DNA of 64,000 nt. It comes from Eucommia ulmoides. Taxonomy: Eukaryota > Streptophyta > Magnoliopsida > Garryales > Eucommiaceae. The notes below the pieces were generated by a model, which made no database searches, was not told the origin of the DNA, and saw nothing but the letters and a program-made list of their open reading frames with translations. Shown piece after piece: positions 33,000 through 44,692 of this stretch. Location of the stretch: NCBI GenBank assembly GCA_016647705.1, contig CM028329.1, positions 15,868,410 to 15,932,409 on the forward strand, given 5' to 3'. A program made the position numbers and the translations under genes. Positions within the stretch are counted from its first letter, which is position 1. Each line of letters starts with the position of its first letter.

Positions 33000-33360
33000 A
33001 TTTTTCTATTTGGACAGGAAGGTTCGAGCCTCCTCCGTATTTTTTATTTTTCTGTTGAACAGGAAGGTCAAGCCTCCTCCACTTTATTTTATTTTTCTGT
33101 TGGATAGGAAGATTTGAGCCTCCTCCACTTAATTTTATTTTTCTATTGGACAAGAAGGCCAAGCCTCCTCTACTTTATTTTATTTTTCTGTTAGACAAGA
33201 AGGCCGAGCCTCTTCCACTTTATTTTATTTTTCTGTTGGATAAAAAGGTTTGAGCCTCTTCCACTTTATTTTATTTTTCTGTTGGATAGGAAGGTTTGAG
33301 CCTCCTCCTTATTTATTTATTTATTTTATTTATTTGGACAGGACGGTTGTGCCTCCTCCA
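33000..33360 (+). repeat. 45-bp tandem repeat in element D leader
   Basis: Eight units of about 45 bases built on TTTTTCTGTTGGACAGGAAG and GAGCCTCCTCCACTT. Markers GGAAGG lie at 33017, 33062 and 33107 and onward with 45-46-base spacing. Two similar units occur at about 60030-60130 in element G. Confidence 0.88.
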
Positions 33361-33537
33361 CTGCTTGTAAGTACAATTGTTATTATTTGCTTTAATTTAA
33401 AAAAAAAAATTAAAAAATAAAAAAATAATAAAAAAAATTAGAAATTGTGTATGCTTGCTTGGGAGCGAGATTTAAAGAAACGTTTGGTTAGAAAAATATT
33501 ATCTTTAAGTAGAGTTGTAGGTGAAAACTCAATAACA

Positions 33538-34683
33538 ATGGAAGAACGAGTTGAGAATCCAGAAATACATGCGAATCCACTAGCACCAGAGAAAAATCTT
33601 CTCGAATACTTTTCTCCTATCTCAGCCAACTCTCTATCTTGCATAATCTTACCACAAACAACTGCTTCTTACTTTGAGCTCAAACCATCCATAATCCAAC
33701 TTTTGCCATCTTTTTATGGGTCGAAAAGAGAAGATCCATACATTCATGTTAAGGAATTTTTTGAGATATACTCCACATTCCGATTTCAAATTTTTTCTGA
33801 TGAATCTGTTCTACTTAGACTTTTTCTATTCTCTCTGAAAGATAAAGCAAAAGCTTGGTTGAATACTCTTCCTCCAAGAATAATTACCAATTGGGACCAA
33901 CTTGTTAACAAATTCCTATCTAAATTTTTTCCAATGTCAAAAATTGACCACCTTAGAAGAGAAATCTCTAAATTTTACCAAAAAGAAGGTGAAGAATTTT
34001 ATGAGTGTTGGGAAAGATTTAATTATTTAACTTTAAAGTGTCCCCCCTATCGTTTTGAAATTTTGAGGATTGTGAAGTATTTTTATGAAGGTTTAAACCC
34101 ATCAAATCGTCAAATGATACAATCTATGCATGGTGGAAATTTTTTGCAGTTACGTGGGCAGGAAACTTGGGAATCTCTTGAAACACTATCTGTCAATTCT
34201 CAACAGTGGAACTGTCTAGATTCTAGAGTCAAACCCAATGCACCAAAGAAAAGAGAAATTTATGATATGAGAGATGATATTGATGTAAAAACCTGTCTAG
34301 CCAATTTAACTAGGAAAGTTGATGCATTAGTCTTGAGCCAAAGCATGAATTCTAAAACTGAAGTATGTGCCTTATGTCAAAATTCGTCCCACACCGCTCA
34401 ATTATGTCCGTCATTGCTAACTTTCCAAGAAGCCTATTCTGAACAGGCCAATACAATCCATTCGTATGGGAAGTCATCTAATAGCCCATTTGTTCCCACA
34501 TATAATCCCAATTGGAGAAACCATCCAAATTTCTCATGGAGGCCAAATGAACCAGCAATGAACCAACCAGGGCCTCAAGTTAACACCCATAACCAAAACG
34601 TCTACCATCCCACTGCATCATACCCTTCAAGAAAACCATCCTTTGGAGAAACATTACAACAGTTCATGCAGTCAGCCCAATAA
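33538..34683 (+). pseudogene. gag: Gag of element D
   Basis: The capsid-type retrotransposon gag domain lies in the first two thirds: FELKPSIIQLLPSFYG, KAWLNTLPP, WDQLVNKFLSKFFP and the EISKFYQKEGEEFYECWERF stretch are its usual landmarks. A CCHC zinc knuckle, CALCQNSSHTAQLC, lies near residue 280. The tail is Pro/Asn-rich. I chose the ATG at 33538 because Athila-type Gag proteins start shortly before such a segment; an in-frame ATG at 33445 would add 31 residues. The frame stays open for 381 codons and then stops at TAA 34681. Gag-like sequence (GQLATDVGEREKEK) continues past the stop, so the end is premature. Gag packages the element RNA in virus-like particles. Confidence 0.85.
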
Positions 34684-35451
34684 TCCATCTCTAAAATTGA
34701 AATGTAATTGGGTCAACTAGCAACTGATGTAGGAGAAAGAGAAAAAGAAAAAAGGAAAGTTTCCAAGTCAACCCTTCCCAAACCCAAAAGGTCAATTTGA
34801 GGTAGGATCATCGAACCCTAATGAGGAAGTTAAATCCATTACTACTCTTAGGTCGGGAAAAATTATCATCAAACCTGACCACCTGTCTGAACTTGAGAAA
34901 GTGAGTCCTAAGAGCCAACCTGAAAATTCTAAACCCAAAGACTCGATTGAAAATCAATCATTGCCTTACCTTCCAAGAGCTTAATTTCTACAAAGACTTC
35001 TTCCAAAAGAGAAAGGTACAAAATATAGTGACATTTTAGAGGTGTTTAAGCAATTTCGCATTAACATCCCCTTCCTTGATGCTATAAAGCAAGTACCTGC
35101 CTATTCAAAATTCTTGAAAGATCTTTGTATTGTGAAAAGGAAAACCAATGTTCCAAAAAAGACATTCTTGACTGAACAAGTAAGCTCCATAATGCAACAC
35201 AAAACTCTTGCCAAATACAAAGATCCTGGTTGTCCAACCATATATTGTGTAATTGGCGATCAAGATATTAGTCGAGCGTTACTTGACTTGGGTGCGAGTG
35301 TGAATTTGTTGCCATATTCGGTTTATGAGAAACTCGATCTAGGTGAGTTGAAACCCACATATATGACACTTCAATTAGCTGATAGGTCTATAAAAATTCC
35401 AAGAGGTTTATAGAAGATGTTTTAATCAAGGTTGATAAATTTTATTTTCCT
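34684..35451 (+). pseudogene. Gag end and aspartic protease of element D
   Basis: Gag-pol sequence continues through several stops and a frameshift near 34755 (SLPYLPRA, then KYSDILEVFKQFRINIPFLD and the KQVPAYSKFLKDL stretch). A 123-codon frame at 35042-35413 contains the protease signature LLDLGASVNLLPYSVYEKL near 35280-35335. The expected DTGAS appears as DLGAS, so the Thr after the catalytic Asp is Leu; the Asp itself remains. A one-base loss near 35410 shifts the frame, and the protein resumes at about 35412 with VDKFYFPVDFVILD. The enzyme would process Gag-Pol. Confidence 0.8.
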
Positions 35452-36936
35452 GTGGATTTCGTTATTCTTGATACCCAACCAGTTGAATACTTGCATGCTC
35501 AAATCCCTATCATCTTAGGTAGACCATTTTTAGCAACTTCTTATGCAATCATCAATTGTCGTAATGGTGTCTTGAAGTTATCATTTGGAAATATGACTAT
35601 TGAACTGAATGTATTTAATGTTGCTAATAAATGTGTAGATCTGGATGATGTGTGTGAAGTAAATATGATTGAGTCAGTTACTAATTATTTTCTCCTGCAA
35701 ATGAATGAAAACGACCCTTTTGAAAAATATTTAACACAATTTGGTATGAGCATAGATGTAAAAAATTCTATTAGTGATGTAAATTCTTTGTTAGAATCTA
35801 CACCATTAATGAATATTGATGAATGGAAAGCCAAAATTGACCATGTTACACCCATTGAATCCATCCATACAAATTCTGAGTCACCACATTTGGACCTTAA
35901 GCCCTTACCCGATACCCTGAAATATGCATTCTTAGGACCATCCAAAGCCTTGCCTATTATTATTACATCTGATCTCGATAATGAACAGGAAGACAAATTA
36001 ATCAATGTCCTCAAAGATCATAAAGAAGCCATAGGATGGACACTTGGAGACATTAAGGGTATTAGTCCATCAGTGTTCATGCACAGAATTCATTTGGAAG
36101 ATAATTCCAAAACCAGTCGTGAGTTCCAAAGACGTTTAAATCCAAACTTGAAAGAAATTGTTAGAACTAAAGTGATTAAACTTTTAGATGTGGGTATCAT
36201 TTACCCTATTTCTGATAGTGAGTGGGTCAGCCCTGTTCAAGTGGTTCTCAAGAAATCTGGGATAACAGTGGTAAAAAATGATAAAAATCAATTAATTCCT
36301 ACCCGAGTGCAAACTGGGTGGCGTGTTTGCATTGACTACAGAAAACTGAATGTTGTTACTAGAAAAGATCACTTTCCACTTCGCTTCATTGATCAAATTA
36401 TTCCTATTACTGTTTTCTTGATGGTTACTCCAGTTATAACCAAATTTCCATTACCCTTGAAGATCAAGAAAAAACCACTTTCACCTGTCTATTTGGAACC
36501 TTCGCCTACCGACATATGCCCTTTGACTTATGTAATGCTCCAAGTACATTTGAACGTTACATGATGAGTACTTTCTCTGATATGGTAGAGCGTTTTCTCA
36601 AAAAATTTCATTGATGATTTTTCTGTGTTTAGGTCAAGTTTTGATGAGTGTTTACACTATTTGAAATTAGTGTTGGTTAGATGAAAAGAGAAAAATCTTT
36701 TGTTAAATTGGGAAAAATGTCATTTCATGGTTAAGAAAGGGATTGTTCTAGGTCATGTTATTTCAAAAAATGGAATTGTGGTTGATAAGGCAAAAGTTGA
36801 CTTAATTTCTAATCTTCCACCTGCACGAACAGTGAAAGAAATTCGGTCATTCTTAGGTCATGTTGGCTTTTATCGCAGGTTTATCAAATATTTTAGTAAG
36901 GTTTCTCGACCTTTGTGTGGTTTGCTTGCAAAATAA
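35452..36936 (+). pseudogene. Reverse transcriptase of element D
   Basis: The frame 35452-36564 first finishes the protease-linker part (IPIILGRPFLATSYAII), then enters the polymerase: RLNPNLKEIVRTKVIKLLD, GIIYPISDSEWVSPVQVV, GWRVCIDYRKLN. At about 36390 some 25-30 bases expected between FIDQ and the YYCFLDGY block are missing. From there the frame is wrong: the first catalytic Asp block is encoded out of frame. The FIDDFSVF block with the two remaining catalytic Asp lies near 36610 in a third frame. LNWEKCHFMVKKGIVLGHVI at 36703 and RSFLGHVGFYRRFI at 36844 are the usual end of the domain. Three frames and a deletion mean it cannot make an active enzyme. Confidence 0.85.
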
Positions 36937-36990
36937 ACCCTCTTTGTCTTTGATGATTTATGTTTTCAAGCATTTGAGAAACTGAAACAC

Positions 36991-37332
36991 TTGCTAACCT
37001 CTGTTTCGATCATTCAACCTCCAGACTGGAATCTCCATTTTGAAATCATGTGTGATACATCTGATTATGCTATAAGTGTTGTTCCGAGTCAACGTGTTAA
37101 TAGGTTACCACATGTGATCTATTATGCTAGTAAAACTCTCATTAATGCACAACTGAATTGCTCCACCACTGAAAAAGAATTGCTTGCTAGTGTGTTTGCT
37201 CTAGACAAGTTTCGATCCTACTTAATTGATTCTAAAATCATTGTTTATTCTGATCATACTGCATTAAACTACCTTCTTTCTAAGAAGGATTCTAAAGCTC
37301 GTTTGATTAGGTGGATTTTGTTGTTACAATAA
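36991..37332 (+). pseudogene. RNase H of element D
   Basis: [19 protein letters not shown] near 37027 carries the first Asp of a Ty3-type RNase [34 protein letters not shown] (Glu) and [15 protein letters not shown] (Asp) follow in the right order. Stops at 36934, 37330 and 37360 separate it from its neighbours. RNase H would degrade the RNA strand of the RNA:DNA hybrid. Confidence 0.83.
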
Positions 37333-37386
37333 TTTGATTTAGAAATTCGTGATAAGCAATGATCTAAAAATATTGTTGCCGACCAC

Positions 37387-38772
37387 TTGTCTAGGTTGAT
37401 AGTTGAGTCTAATAATGAAAATTTGCCTATCAAAGAAACTTTTCCTGACGAACAACTCATGTGTTTATCCCAATTGCCTTGGTTTGCAGATTTAGTTAAT
37501 TATCTTGTCATTGGTCATATGCCTAACCATTGGAGTCGCGAAGATAAAACTAAATTTTTAATTAAGGTAAATAAATTCTTTTGGGATGATCCATATCTGT
37601 TCAAATATTGCCCTGACCAAATCATTCGGAGATGTATTCCTGAAAGCGAACAACAAAGTGTCATTTTATTTTGCCATGATCATGTATGTGGAAGTCATTT
37701 TTCCTCAAAGAAAATTGTTGCAAAAATTTTGCAGTACGGATTTTATTGGCCCACTCTTTTCAAAAACACTCATGCATATTGTCGTTCCTGTGACCCGTGT
37801 CAAAGATTAGGAAGCATTTCTCGTAGGAATATGATGCCCTTAAACCCAATGCTTATTGTTGAGTTATTTGATGTTTGGGGTATCGATTTCATGGGTCCGT
37901 TTCCAAACTTTTTTGGTAACCTGTACATTCTTGTTGCTGTTGACTACGTGTCAAAGTGCGTGGAAGCCATTGCCTGTAAGGTGAATGTTCATAAGGTTGT
38001 GCTGAAATTTTTAAAAGAAAACATTTTTTCCATATTTGGTACACTACGTGCTATCATTAGTGATGAGGGAAAACATTTTTGTAACAGGTATTTCAAAAAG
38101 TTGGTGAAGAAATATGGTATAACTCACAAAGTTGCTACTCCTTATCATCCTTAAACAAGTGGTCAAGTAGAAATTTCAAATAGGGAAATTAAGCAAATTC
38201 TTGAAAAAACGGTTAACCCTACAAGAAAATATTGGTCTTTAAAATTATCTGATGCATTGTGGGCTTACCAAACTACATTTAAAACCCCTATTGAAATGTC
38301 TTATTACCGGCTTGTTTACGAAAAAGCATGCCACTTACCTGTTGAGTTAGAGCATAGAGCATTTTGTGCTATCAAACAATTGAATTTTTCTCTAAATCAT
38401 GCAGGTATTCAGAGGAAACTCCAATTAAATGAGTTAGAGAAAATTCAAAATAATGCATACAATTGAGGAAAATGATATAAGGATCAAACAAAAAAAAATC
38501 ATTACAAAAATATTCTGAGAAAATCTTTCTTTCCAGGTCAGAAGGTCCTTCTGTACAATTCTTGTCTACTTCTATTCCCTAGAAAGTTGTGCTCTCGATG
38601 GTTTGGTCCATATGTCGTTCGTACTGTTTTTCCCTACAGAGTTGTCAAAATTGAAAATCCAAAAGATGGTGATGTTCTCAAAGTTAATGGTCAAAGGTTA
38701 AAACCATTTTCAGAATTACAAACTCCAGAAGTGGAGGAAACAGTCCTCGAAGATCCCGTTTATCAAGATTAA
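37387..38772 (+). pseudogene. Integrase of element D
   Basis: Continues from VADHLSRL. The HHCC zinc domain appears as HDHVCGSH followed by [11 protein letters not shown] (37670-37800). The catalytic core has [10 protein letters not shown] (Asp near 37880), [11 protein letters not shown] (Asp near 38058) and, after a TAA at 38152 (YHP then stop), [12 protein letters not shown] with the Glu. The core ends around [17 protein letters not shown] at 38258. The C-terminal part, with stops at 38464 and 38473, ends WFGPYVVRTVFPYRVV and LKVNGQRLKPF at 38600-38710. The three catalytic acids are all present. The gene is broken by at least three stops. No env-like frame follows. Confidence 0.85.
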
Positions 38773-40023
38773 TCATTCTCTTGATAGAAACGTCTGGCTG
38801 AAGACATTAAACTTAGCGCTAAGTAGGAAGCAACCCACTATTGTGGCAGACAAGAACAAGCATTCAGACCGTACAAATCAATTTCTCTAGGTAGTATCTT
38901 TCCTTACCAATTAATTTTGTAATTTGCTCATTGAGTACAATGCGATATTTAGGTCTAGGAGGTAAATGATTGTAAATGCTTGTATCTCTTCAGTTAATTT
39001 TATTTATTTTATTTATTTATTTATTTATTGAATTGCACTTAATTTTATCAAACCATCTTATGATAGCATATATGTTGAATAAAAACGTGAGTTTGCTAAT
39101 AATCTTTAGACCATAGCACTGATTTTTTTTATTTTTTATTTTTTATATTAAGTTTTTGACACTTGCATAAATATTAACTTTCTTTTATTTTAAATTTAGT
39201 ACATTAGCTAATTTGCTAAATTTTGGATTAACAATAACCTATCCCTGGAGTGAGTAAAATATATATATATAAAAAAAATTGTCTTAATGATGAACTTCCG
39301 CTAAGTAATCGGGACTCTAGCCTCAGTAAGCTTTGAGTGTTCACGTCAAAAGGGGGAGCAAATTGTTAAGAAAATAAATGGCTCGTTAACTTCGAAGCCT
39401 AAGTTGTTCGAGTTTTTAAGTCTGAAGGGTGTTTTAACACCTAATGCCCTGAGCCAACTAGTTTGGGATCATCGGCCCAACGCTCGTTATATGAACATCT
39501 TAGAAAGCCCAGTAAAGTTAGCATTGCATACGCTATTTATTTAAGGAAAATTATTTATATGTATACATATTAACAAAAAAAAAAAAAAAGAAAAAAAAAA
39601 AAGAGAGACACAAATACATTTTTATTTTAGTGAAAACGTTATTTGATTGTTTAAAATTTGTTAACTAGTTACTTGTATTAAATTCATTATAAAAGAGAGT
39701 TGGACATATGTTGTGGGTACAAAAGTAGATATTATTAATAATCATGTGTTATGAAATAAATAATTATTTCAGTAACTCTTGTATTATTTCAACTTAATAT
39801 GTTAGCATTAGACAAGATTGATAAACTTTTTGTGATTAAAAAAAAATAATTGAATGTTTTTGGGTAGCATCACTGCAAACCCTCACGAGACTATACTTGT
39901 CCACTAGGGGCAACCTATGGGTTTAAAGGCTTGTTGCATACGCTAAATGCAATCGTGTTCCCTACGAAAGTGGTTTTTCATTTAAATAGCATATTTAGTT
40001 TTGCTCGAGGACTAGCAAAATTT
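38773..40023 (+). other. Non-coding 3' region of element D
   Basis: Starts with the TTAGCGCTAAGTAGGAAGC/AACCCA stretch, a sequence usual after pol in Athila-type elements. Similar DNA lies at 60184-61255 and 63743-63863 (element G) and, in part, at 51100-51260. The shared marker is ACACCTAATGCCCTGAGCCA near 39440. The GCTCGAGGACTAGCAAAA box precedes the polypurine tract. Confidence 0.75.
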
Positions 40024-40034
40024 AGGTTTAGGGG
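40024..40034 (+). promoter_or_regulatory. Polypurine tract of element D
   Basis: AGGTTTAGGGG ends where the 3' LTR starts TGTGAAC. It is less pure than in element A. Confidence 0.7.
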
Positions 40035-41282
40035 TGTGAACGCACTGCATTTGTGCGATTTAATACTGCTAAATCAAGTTTTGTTAATCTCTTAAGTAAA
40101 TTAAATAATAGTAATTGTTTTATTTTCTTTGTTTTTGCAGATTTTTTGAAATGGAATAAAAACGCGTTAAATTCGGAACAAAATGGACAAGAAAATTTGA
40201 GAATTCAACCAGCTGGATCGCAGGTAGAGAGCAAAGCTCTCTGCCTTGCTGGCTGCTAAGGGAGAGAGCTTTAGCTCTTTGCCTGTGTTGGTCACTTATG
40301 CCACCAGTACACTGACCTTAGGCAGAGAAACTCTCTACCCAAGGTGCAATTCGGTGCACCGAATTTTGGTGCACCGATTTTCTATGCATCAACATTTGGT
40401 GCACCCACCCTTTTTTGCCATGCCTTTTTGGCCTAAAATTGTTGTCATTTTTTACATAATCATGTGGGAGTAATAATGACAACTCTCCTATAAATTGGGA
40501 CTTGGCCGAATAGTGAAGGGGGAGGAATTTTGGTGATTCACATTACTTAGAGACAATTCTTGGAACATTTTCATAGCAATGAGTCTTGGGGGGATGTTAA
40601 TTGTCAATAAGGTTTTGCTTTCTTCCATTATGTATTTCTAAATTTCTTTGTACTAAGATTGAGGATGAAACCATATGTAATTAATTAAATTTTATGTTGT
40701 GTTGATTCTGAACAATTGGCATTTAAATGTTTATGGTTTTTGCTTTAATTAAATAAATAATTTCATCTTTAATATCATGTATTATTGATTATTATAAATT
40801 ATTTAATACTTGGGTTCGTATTGTAAAATAAATAATATCTTTTGATTATAAGTTTTCCATTAATTTGTATACATATAATGCTTAAGAAATTATATTTTCA
40901 AAGCGAAGAAAAACCAACTTGTATAATTTCTAAAATCTTAATAGGATAGTGAAATTCATTTTTAAAACTATCACTAAAACTTTGGAGTCAACACAATAAT
41001 AGAACTAATTAATTATACATCGGCGATTCTGAAATCTTAGTATTTTTCCACCTTCGATCAAGCTAAATTAATTATTTCACTGTTTATTTAATTTTCTCTT
41101 TCTTAATCACAAATCTAAAAAATTTTATCTTGAACTAGACTATAATTAAGTTAACTAGGGCGGATTAAGTTTTTCCTATAAGCAATCCTCATGGGATCGA
41201 CCTCGCTTCCAATAATCTTTACTACTATTGATTCGTGCGCTTGCGAGTAATAAAATTGAACAAACATGTTTTGTCTACAACA
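40035..41282 (+). repeat. 3' LTR of element D
   Basis: TGTGAACGCAC..CTACAACA, 1248 bases, parallel to the 5' LTR. TATA box at 40489. Palindrome cluster at about 40225-40410. Followed at once by MULE intron sequence. Confidence 0.93.
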
Positions 41283-41333
41283 GTTCTTCATTATTCGGAC
41301 ATTAAGTTATTGTCTGATGTTGTACGCTTATAG

Positions 41334-41508
41334 GATGGAAGGTAACATGAGACCAAAATGTCTGAAGCTTCACCTAGGAAATGAAGGAGAAAAAGGGTTG
41401 AATGTAGATCTTAACATCACTCCCCAAAGAAGGGATGATGATTTAGTTGTTGTAGTAAGTCCGGGACATGCCAATGATGGTGTAGAGAATCCCCGGACCT
41501 GTATGTGA
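41334..41508 (+). pseudogene. FAR1-type MULE transposase, last exon
   Basis: After a CTTATAG acceptor the exon begins GATGGAAGGTAACATG. Joined to 31613 it completes the zinc knuckle begun by CGYC, as WMEGNMRPKC; the knuckle His is Asn here, where the copy at 23451 has His. An acidic/hydrophobic tail (LNVDLNITPQRR, VVVVSPGH) ends at TGA 41506. Between this exon and 31613 lies the Athila-like insertion plus short pieces of the original intron (31614-31647 and 41283-41333). Confidence 0.75.
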
Positions 41509-42966
41509 TGGGTGCGACGACAGATCATGTTTGGAATGACTTTGATTTTCTGCGTGAGTTTATTTATCCCGACGATCTTGCATTTGATTACTTTCAATAG
41601 ATTTTAATTAAAAATAAGACATTTTGTACTCGACACTCTCATGTCGTTTAAAAATTCTAAGTTAAATTTCTTACCATGGTTGGTGCCATCAGACCTTAAT
41701 CCACTCTTAAGTTAGCATTGCAATGTACCTATAACGCTCACTACCGGTGGCACGAGAGCACCAGCAAGTCTCTGCCGGTAGGATGCTTTGCAATAGAGCT
41801 TGAAACTAAAATATCCAAACTCACATCCGATACATAGTAGGAGGAAAAGAAAAATAAAGACACTAACTGTAATAATTTACAAGTCACAAAGAGAAGAAAA
41901 TTCAATTTTGTTCCCCCTAAATAAGATAATTATCAATCCATGATTCCAATTGTCTATTCCCTCCAAAAAATAAGATCACCCAACATCAAAATTCATAATA
42001 ACCAAACATGCGCTAATTTTATCAACCCATTTTGGACACCGGATGTCATAAACAAATCACTATACAATTTCAGCAGCTCCACACACATGTTCCAGCGGGA
42101 AGAGAGGCTACTGAACAACTGGCATCAGGTAAACAAAAGAAACAATGATGTTTTAGCATGCCCGCTATGCATCCAGTAATCACAAAGAACAAACCTGCGA
42201 TTTCAAAAATAAAATTAGAAGATTCATCAATGAATCAGCACAAAAAATGAGAAGTACCACCTAGAACCAAACCAATAGGTGATCTCGGAAAATTTACAAT
42301 CAACATAAAGAATAGTAAGTTAAAACAATGTTATCATCCCCACAAGCAATATGATAAGATCGGGCACCATAAACATAAACATAAACCATGAGATTGTACG
42401 CAAATCGAACAACACAATATGTAAGGGACAAATTGGCAACCAAAAAAAGAGCAATAATATCCATTTATCCGTAAATATAAAATTATATGCCAAATTAAGA
42501 AAATTAGTGATAGGAAAAAAAATCAATTAAATAAAAACAGAAAAAAGTCAAAAGTAGGGAACTATAGTTCAACCCTATCCTATGAATTAGTGACAAAAAC
42601 CAACATTTTTTCAAGTCGAAAACTTTTGGTTTTGTAGGCTGAGGCATGAATTGAACTGCTGTTAGCCGCTAACAACACTGGATGACAAAACACTATATGA
42701 AACAAAAGCAATTAACAATTGCAAAATCATTTATTCGCCAACTTAGGGGGAATTTAGGCATCTACGACACACATACTCCACCTTCAAAAGATGCACTAAC
42801 TTTTCTAGAAAATCACGTGCAATAGGTACATGTATGTTGGAGAAGACGAACATAAATAAATCCCCCCCCCCCCCCAAAAAAAAAAATATCGTTAAATAAC
42901 ACTTAATGAGAAAATGAGAAAACAAAACACAACATTAAACAATTATAGAAGTGTGAGTCGTTACCA
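41509..42966. other. No supported gene; interior of MULE C between convergent genes
   Basis: It holds the 3' flank of the transposase gene and, on the minus strand, the 3' flank of the cargo gene. A frame at 41940-42179 and a hydrophobic minus-strand frame at 42320-42526 have no family features. A run of C bases followed by A bases is at 42861-42886. Confidence 0.5.
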
Positions 42967-44692
42967 TCAATCCTCTGTCGCACTGTCAGACATACAACTT
43001 TCAACATCTAGCGCTGAAGCGATAACATTTTCAATGTCCACTATTTTTCAATCGATGTGAGAAAAATTGTTCGAAAGTCGTTCTAGCATTCGTGCAAACC
43101 TATCCTTGATCATCATTTCCAATCTCCCCACCCGATATGCTAAATCACCATTACTACGTTGTGTGCGTCGGATTTCAGTTTCAGGTCGTGGGGGACGGGC
43201 TATGGAACGTACCTCATACGCCCTTTCCGGATCAGGCCATATCCTATCATCAACTCTTTCCACGTCCTTGTCTTCAATTTTCATCTCTCGCAACATCCCT
43301 TCATCGATGCAACTTTTAGGGGACCAACACTTCTCTCCTTCTAGAGACAGACCAAAGTATTTGAATATTTTTGTCAATAATCTTGGGAATGGCAAGATGA
43401 ATGCCTTTCCTTCAACACAAATAGCTTTAGCCATTTGTTTCAATATCAAGGGACTGAGAACCTAATACGACATATAAAATCATACAACACCATACTGTCG
43501 CTGTACTTGACAATATCATGGTGTCCCCCCGAGGCATTAAATTATCTTTTACGTATTGGAGAAGCAGACGTACCTGCAGTCTAAGCTTGGTAGAAATTAG
43601 ACAGCCACCTTCAAATAAACTTGTTGTTAATGCCCTATACACGTCTTCGGTGTCATGGTATAGGGCACCATGCAAATCTAATTCAGAGTCAAAATAGTAC
43701 TTCCTGGCTTCTTTCGGGATCTCCAAGATTTCACTCAAAACGGCACAATCCAAACGAATTACCTTTCCTAGAACAAACTACGTTATGCAAATATCTTTTG
43801 GATTTATATATTTAGTCACTTTCATATTGCTATAAAATACACAAACAGGCATTTCGTAAACGTCAGACGAGAATTTACTTAAATTCCTATTGCCTTGTCC
43901 TTCCAAATACTTAAAAAATAGACTTTTAACAGGACCCTTTTCAAATTTTAGGTCCCATTTATTTTTCAAGGTTCATGAAGCAAAGATACGAACATACCGT
44001 TGGCTGGAAGCTTCATTTTCGAAGAACTTACCATGCTTCTTGGTCGCGACCATCTTGTTCAATCCTCTTTGAGTTGTCTCCTAGGGCAGATGATTGAACC
44101 TTACCCTCCTTACCAAATAAAGTTGTCGCACCATCCACCACGTCAGGTTTATTTTGCCAGAACTTTCCATTCTCTTTGTTTGCAACCCTCTTCTTTAGCA
44201 CTCTTCGAAGGGAGTTGTCTCCTAGGGCAGATGATTAAACCTCACCCTCCTTACCACATATAGTCATCACACCATCCACCACGTCGGGTTCATTTTGGCA
44301 GAACTTTCCATCCCCTTTAACTGCGACCCTCTTCTTCGGCATTCTTCGAAGGGAGTTGTCTCCTAGGGCAGACGATTGACCCTCACCCTCTTTACCACAC
44401 GTAGTCATCACACTATCCACCAGGTCGACTTCATTATCGGACAACATACCATCCCCTTTTACTGCGACCCTCTTCTTCGGCCTTCCTCGACGAAAGTTGT
44501 CTCCTAGGGCAGACGATTGAACCTCACAATCTTTGCAGCACTTATCATTCCCACCATCCACTAGGCTAGCTGCACCACCAGTGTTCGTTCCAACAGGCAT
44601 CGTTGCCTGTGAAGCATTCCCATTTGCAGATCCACTGATTGAGAGTTTACCTTGTGTTTCTTCGCTGATCTAGCACGTGTAATAGGAGCCAT
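42967..44692 (-). pseudogene. MULE cargo gene: AT-hook/47-residue repeats plus 'putative plant transposon protein'-like domain
   Basis: Read on the minus strand, ATG at 44692-44690 gives MAPITRARSAKKHK, then after a frame change a Gly/Ser-rich leader. Four copies of a 47-residue repeat follow (44073-44620), with cores of the type KKRVAVKGDG and QSSALGDNS. The first repeat begins RRGRPKKRV, a classic AT-hook core. Then a helical region follows: KGPVKSLFFKYLEG, MPVCVFYSNMKVTKYI, KVIRLDCAVLSEILEIP, LLLQYVKDNLMPRGD, and after a frameshift near 43440 ILPFPRLLTKIFKYFGLSL. That order resembles the transposon-borne domain at 782-1740. A charged, coiled C-terminus ends at 42967 (a premature TGA lies at 43048). 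In-frame stops and a frameshift make it a pseudogene. It converges on the transposase gene. Function is unknown; DNA or chromatin binding is only suggested by the AT-hook. Confidence 0.6.
44073..44630 (-). repeat. 141-bp coding tandem repeat (four units)
   Basis: The marker GTTGTCTCCTAGGGCAGA begins at 44073, 44214, 44355 and 44496, exactly 141 bases apart, a multiple of three that keeps the reading frame. Confidence 0.93.

Larger units (their letters stand above)
31648..41282 (+). mobile_element. Athila-like Ty3 LTR retrotransposon D (9.6 kb), inserted in a MULE intron
   Basis: It has 5' LTR 31648-32908, an Asp-tRNA primer site at 32915, a tandem-repeat leader, gag, pol (protease, reverse transcriptase, RNase H, integrase, in that order), a 1.2 kb non-coding tail, a polypurine tract, and 3' LTR 40035-41282. 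The Asp primer site, LTR size and pol wording point to the Athila lineage of Ty3 elements. There is no env-like ORF after integrase. A target duplication is not clean: GTTTT at 31645-31649 and GTTCT at 41283-41287 are candidates if a few bases at the 5' end were lost. The two LTRs are very alike by eye, with scattered substitutions. Confidence 0.92.

Noticed and set aside
35685..36014. Minus-strand 109-codon frame
   Set aside because: Shadow of the protease/reverse transcriptase frame on the plus strand.
42320..42526. Hydrophobic minus-strand frame that could be a membrane protein
   Set aside because: AT-rich sequence gives such frames by chance; no exon borders or neighbours support it.
43067..43465. 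Plus-strand frames of 60-132 codons
   Set aside because: Antisense shadows of the cargo gene, whose minus-strand reading has coherent helices and a coiled C-terminus.
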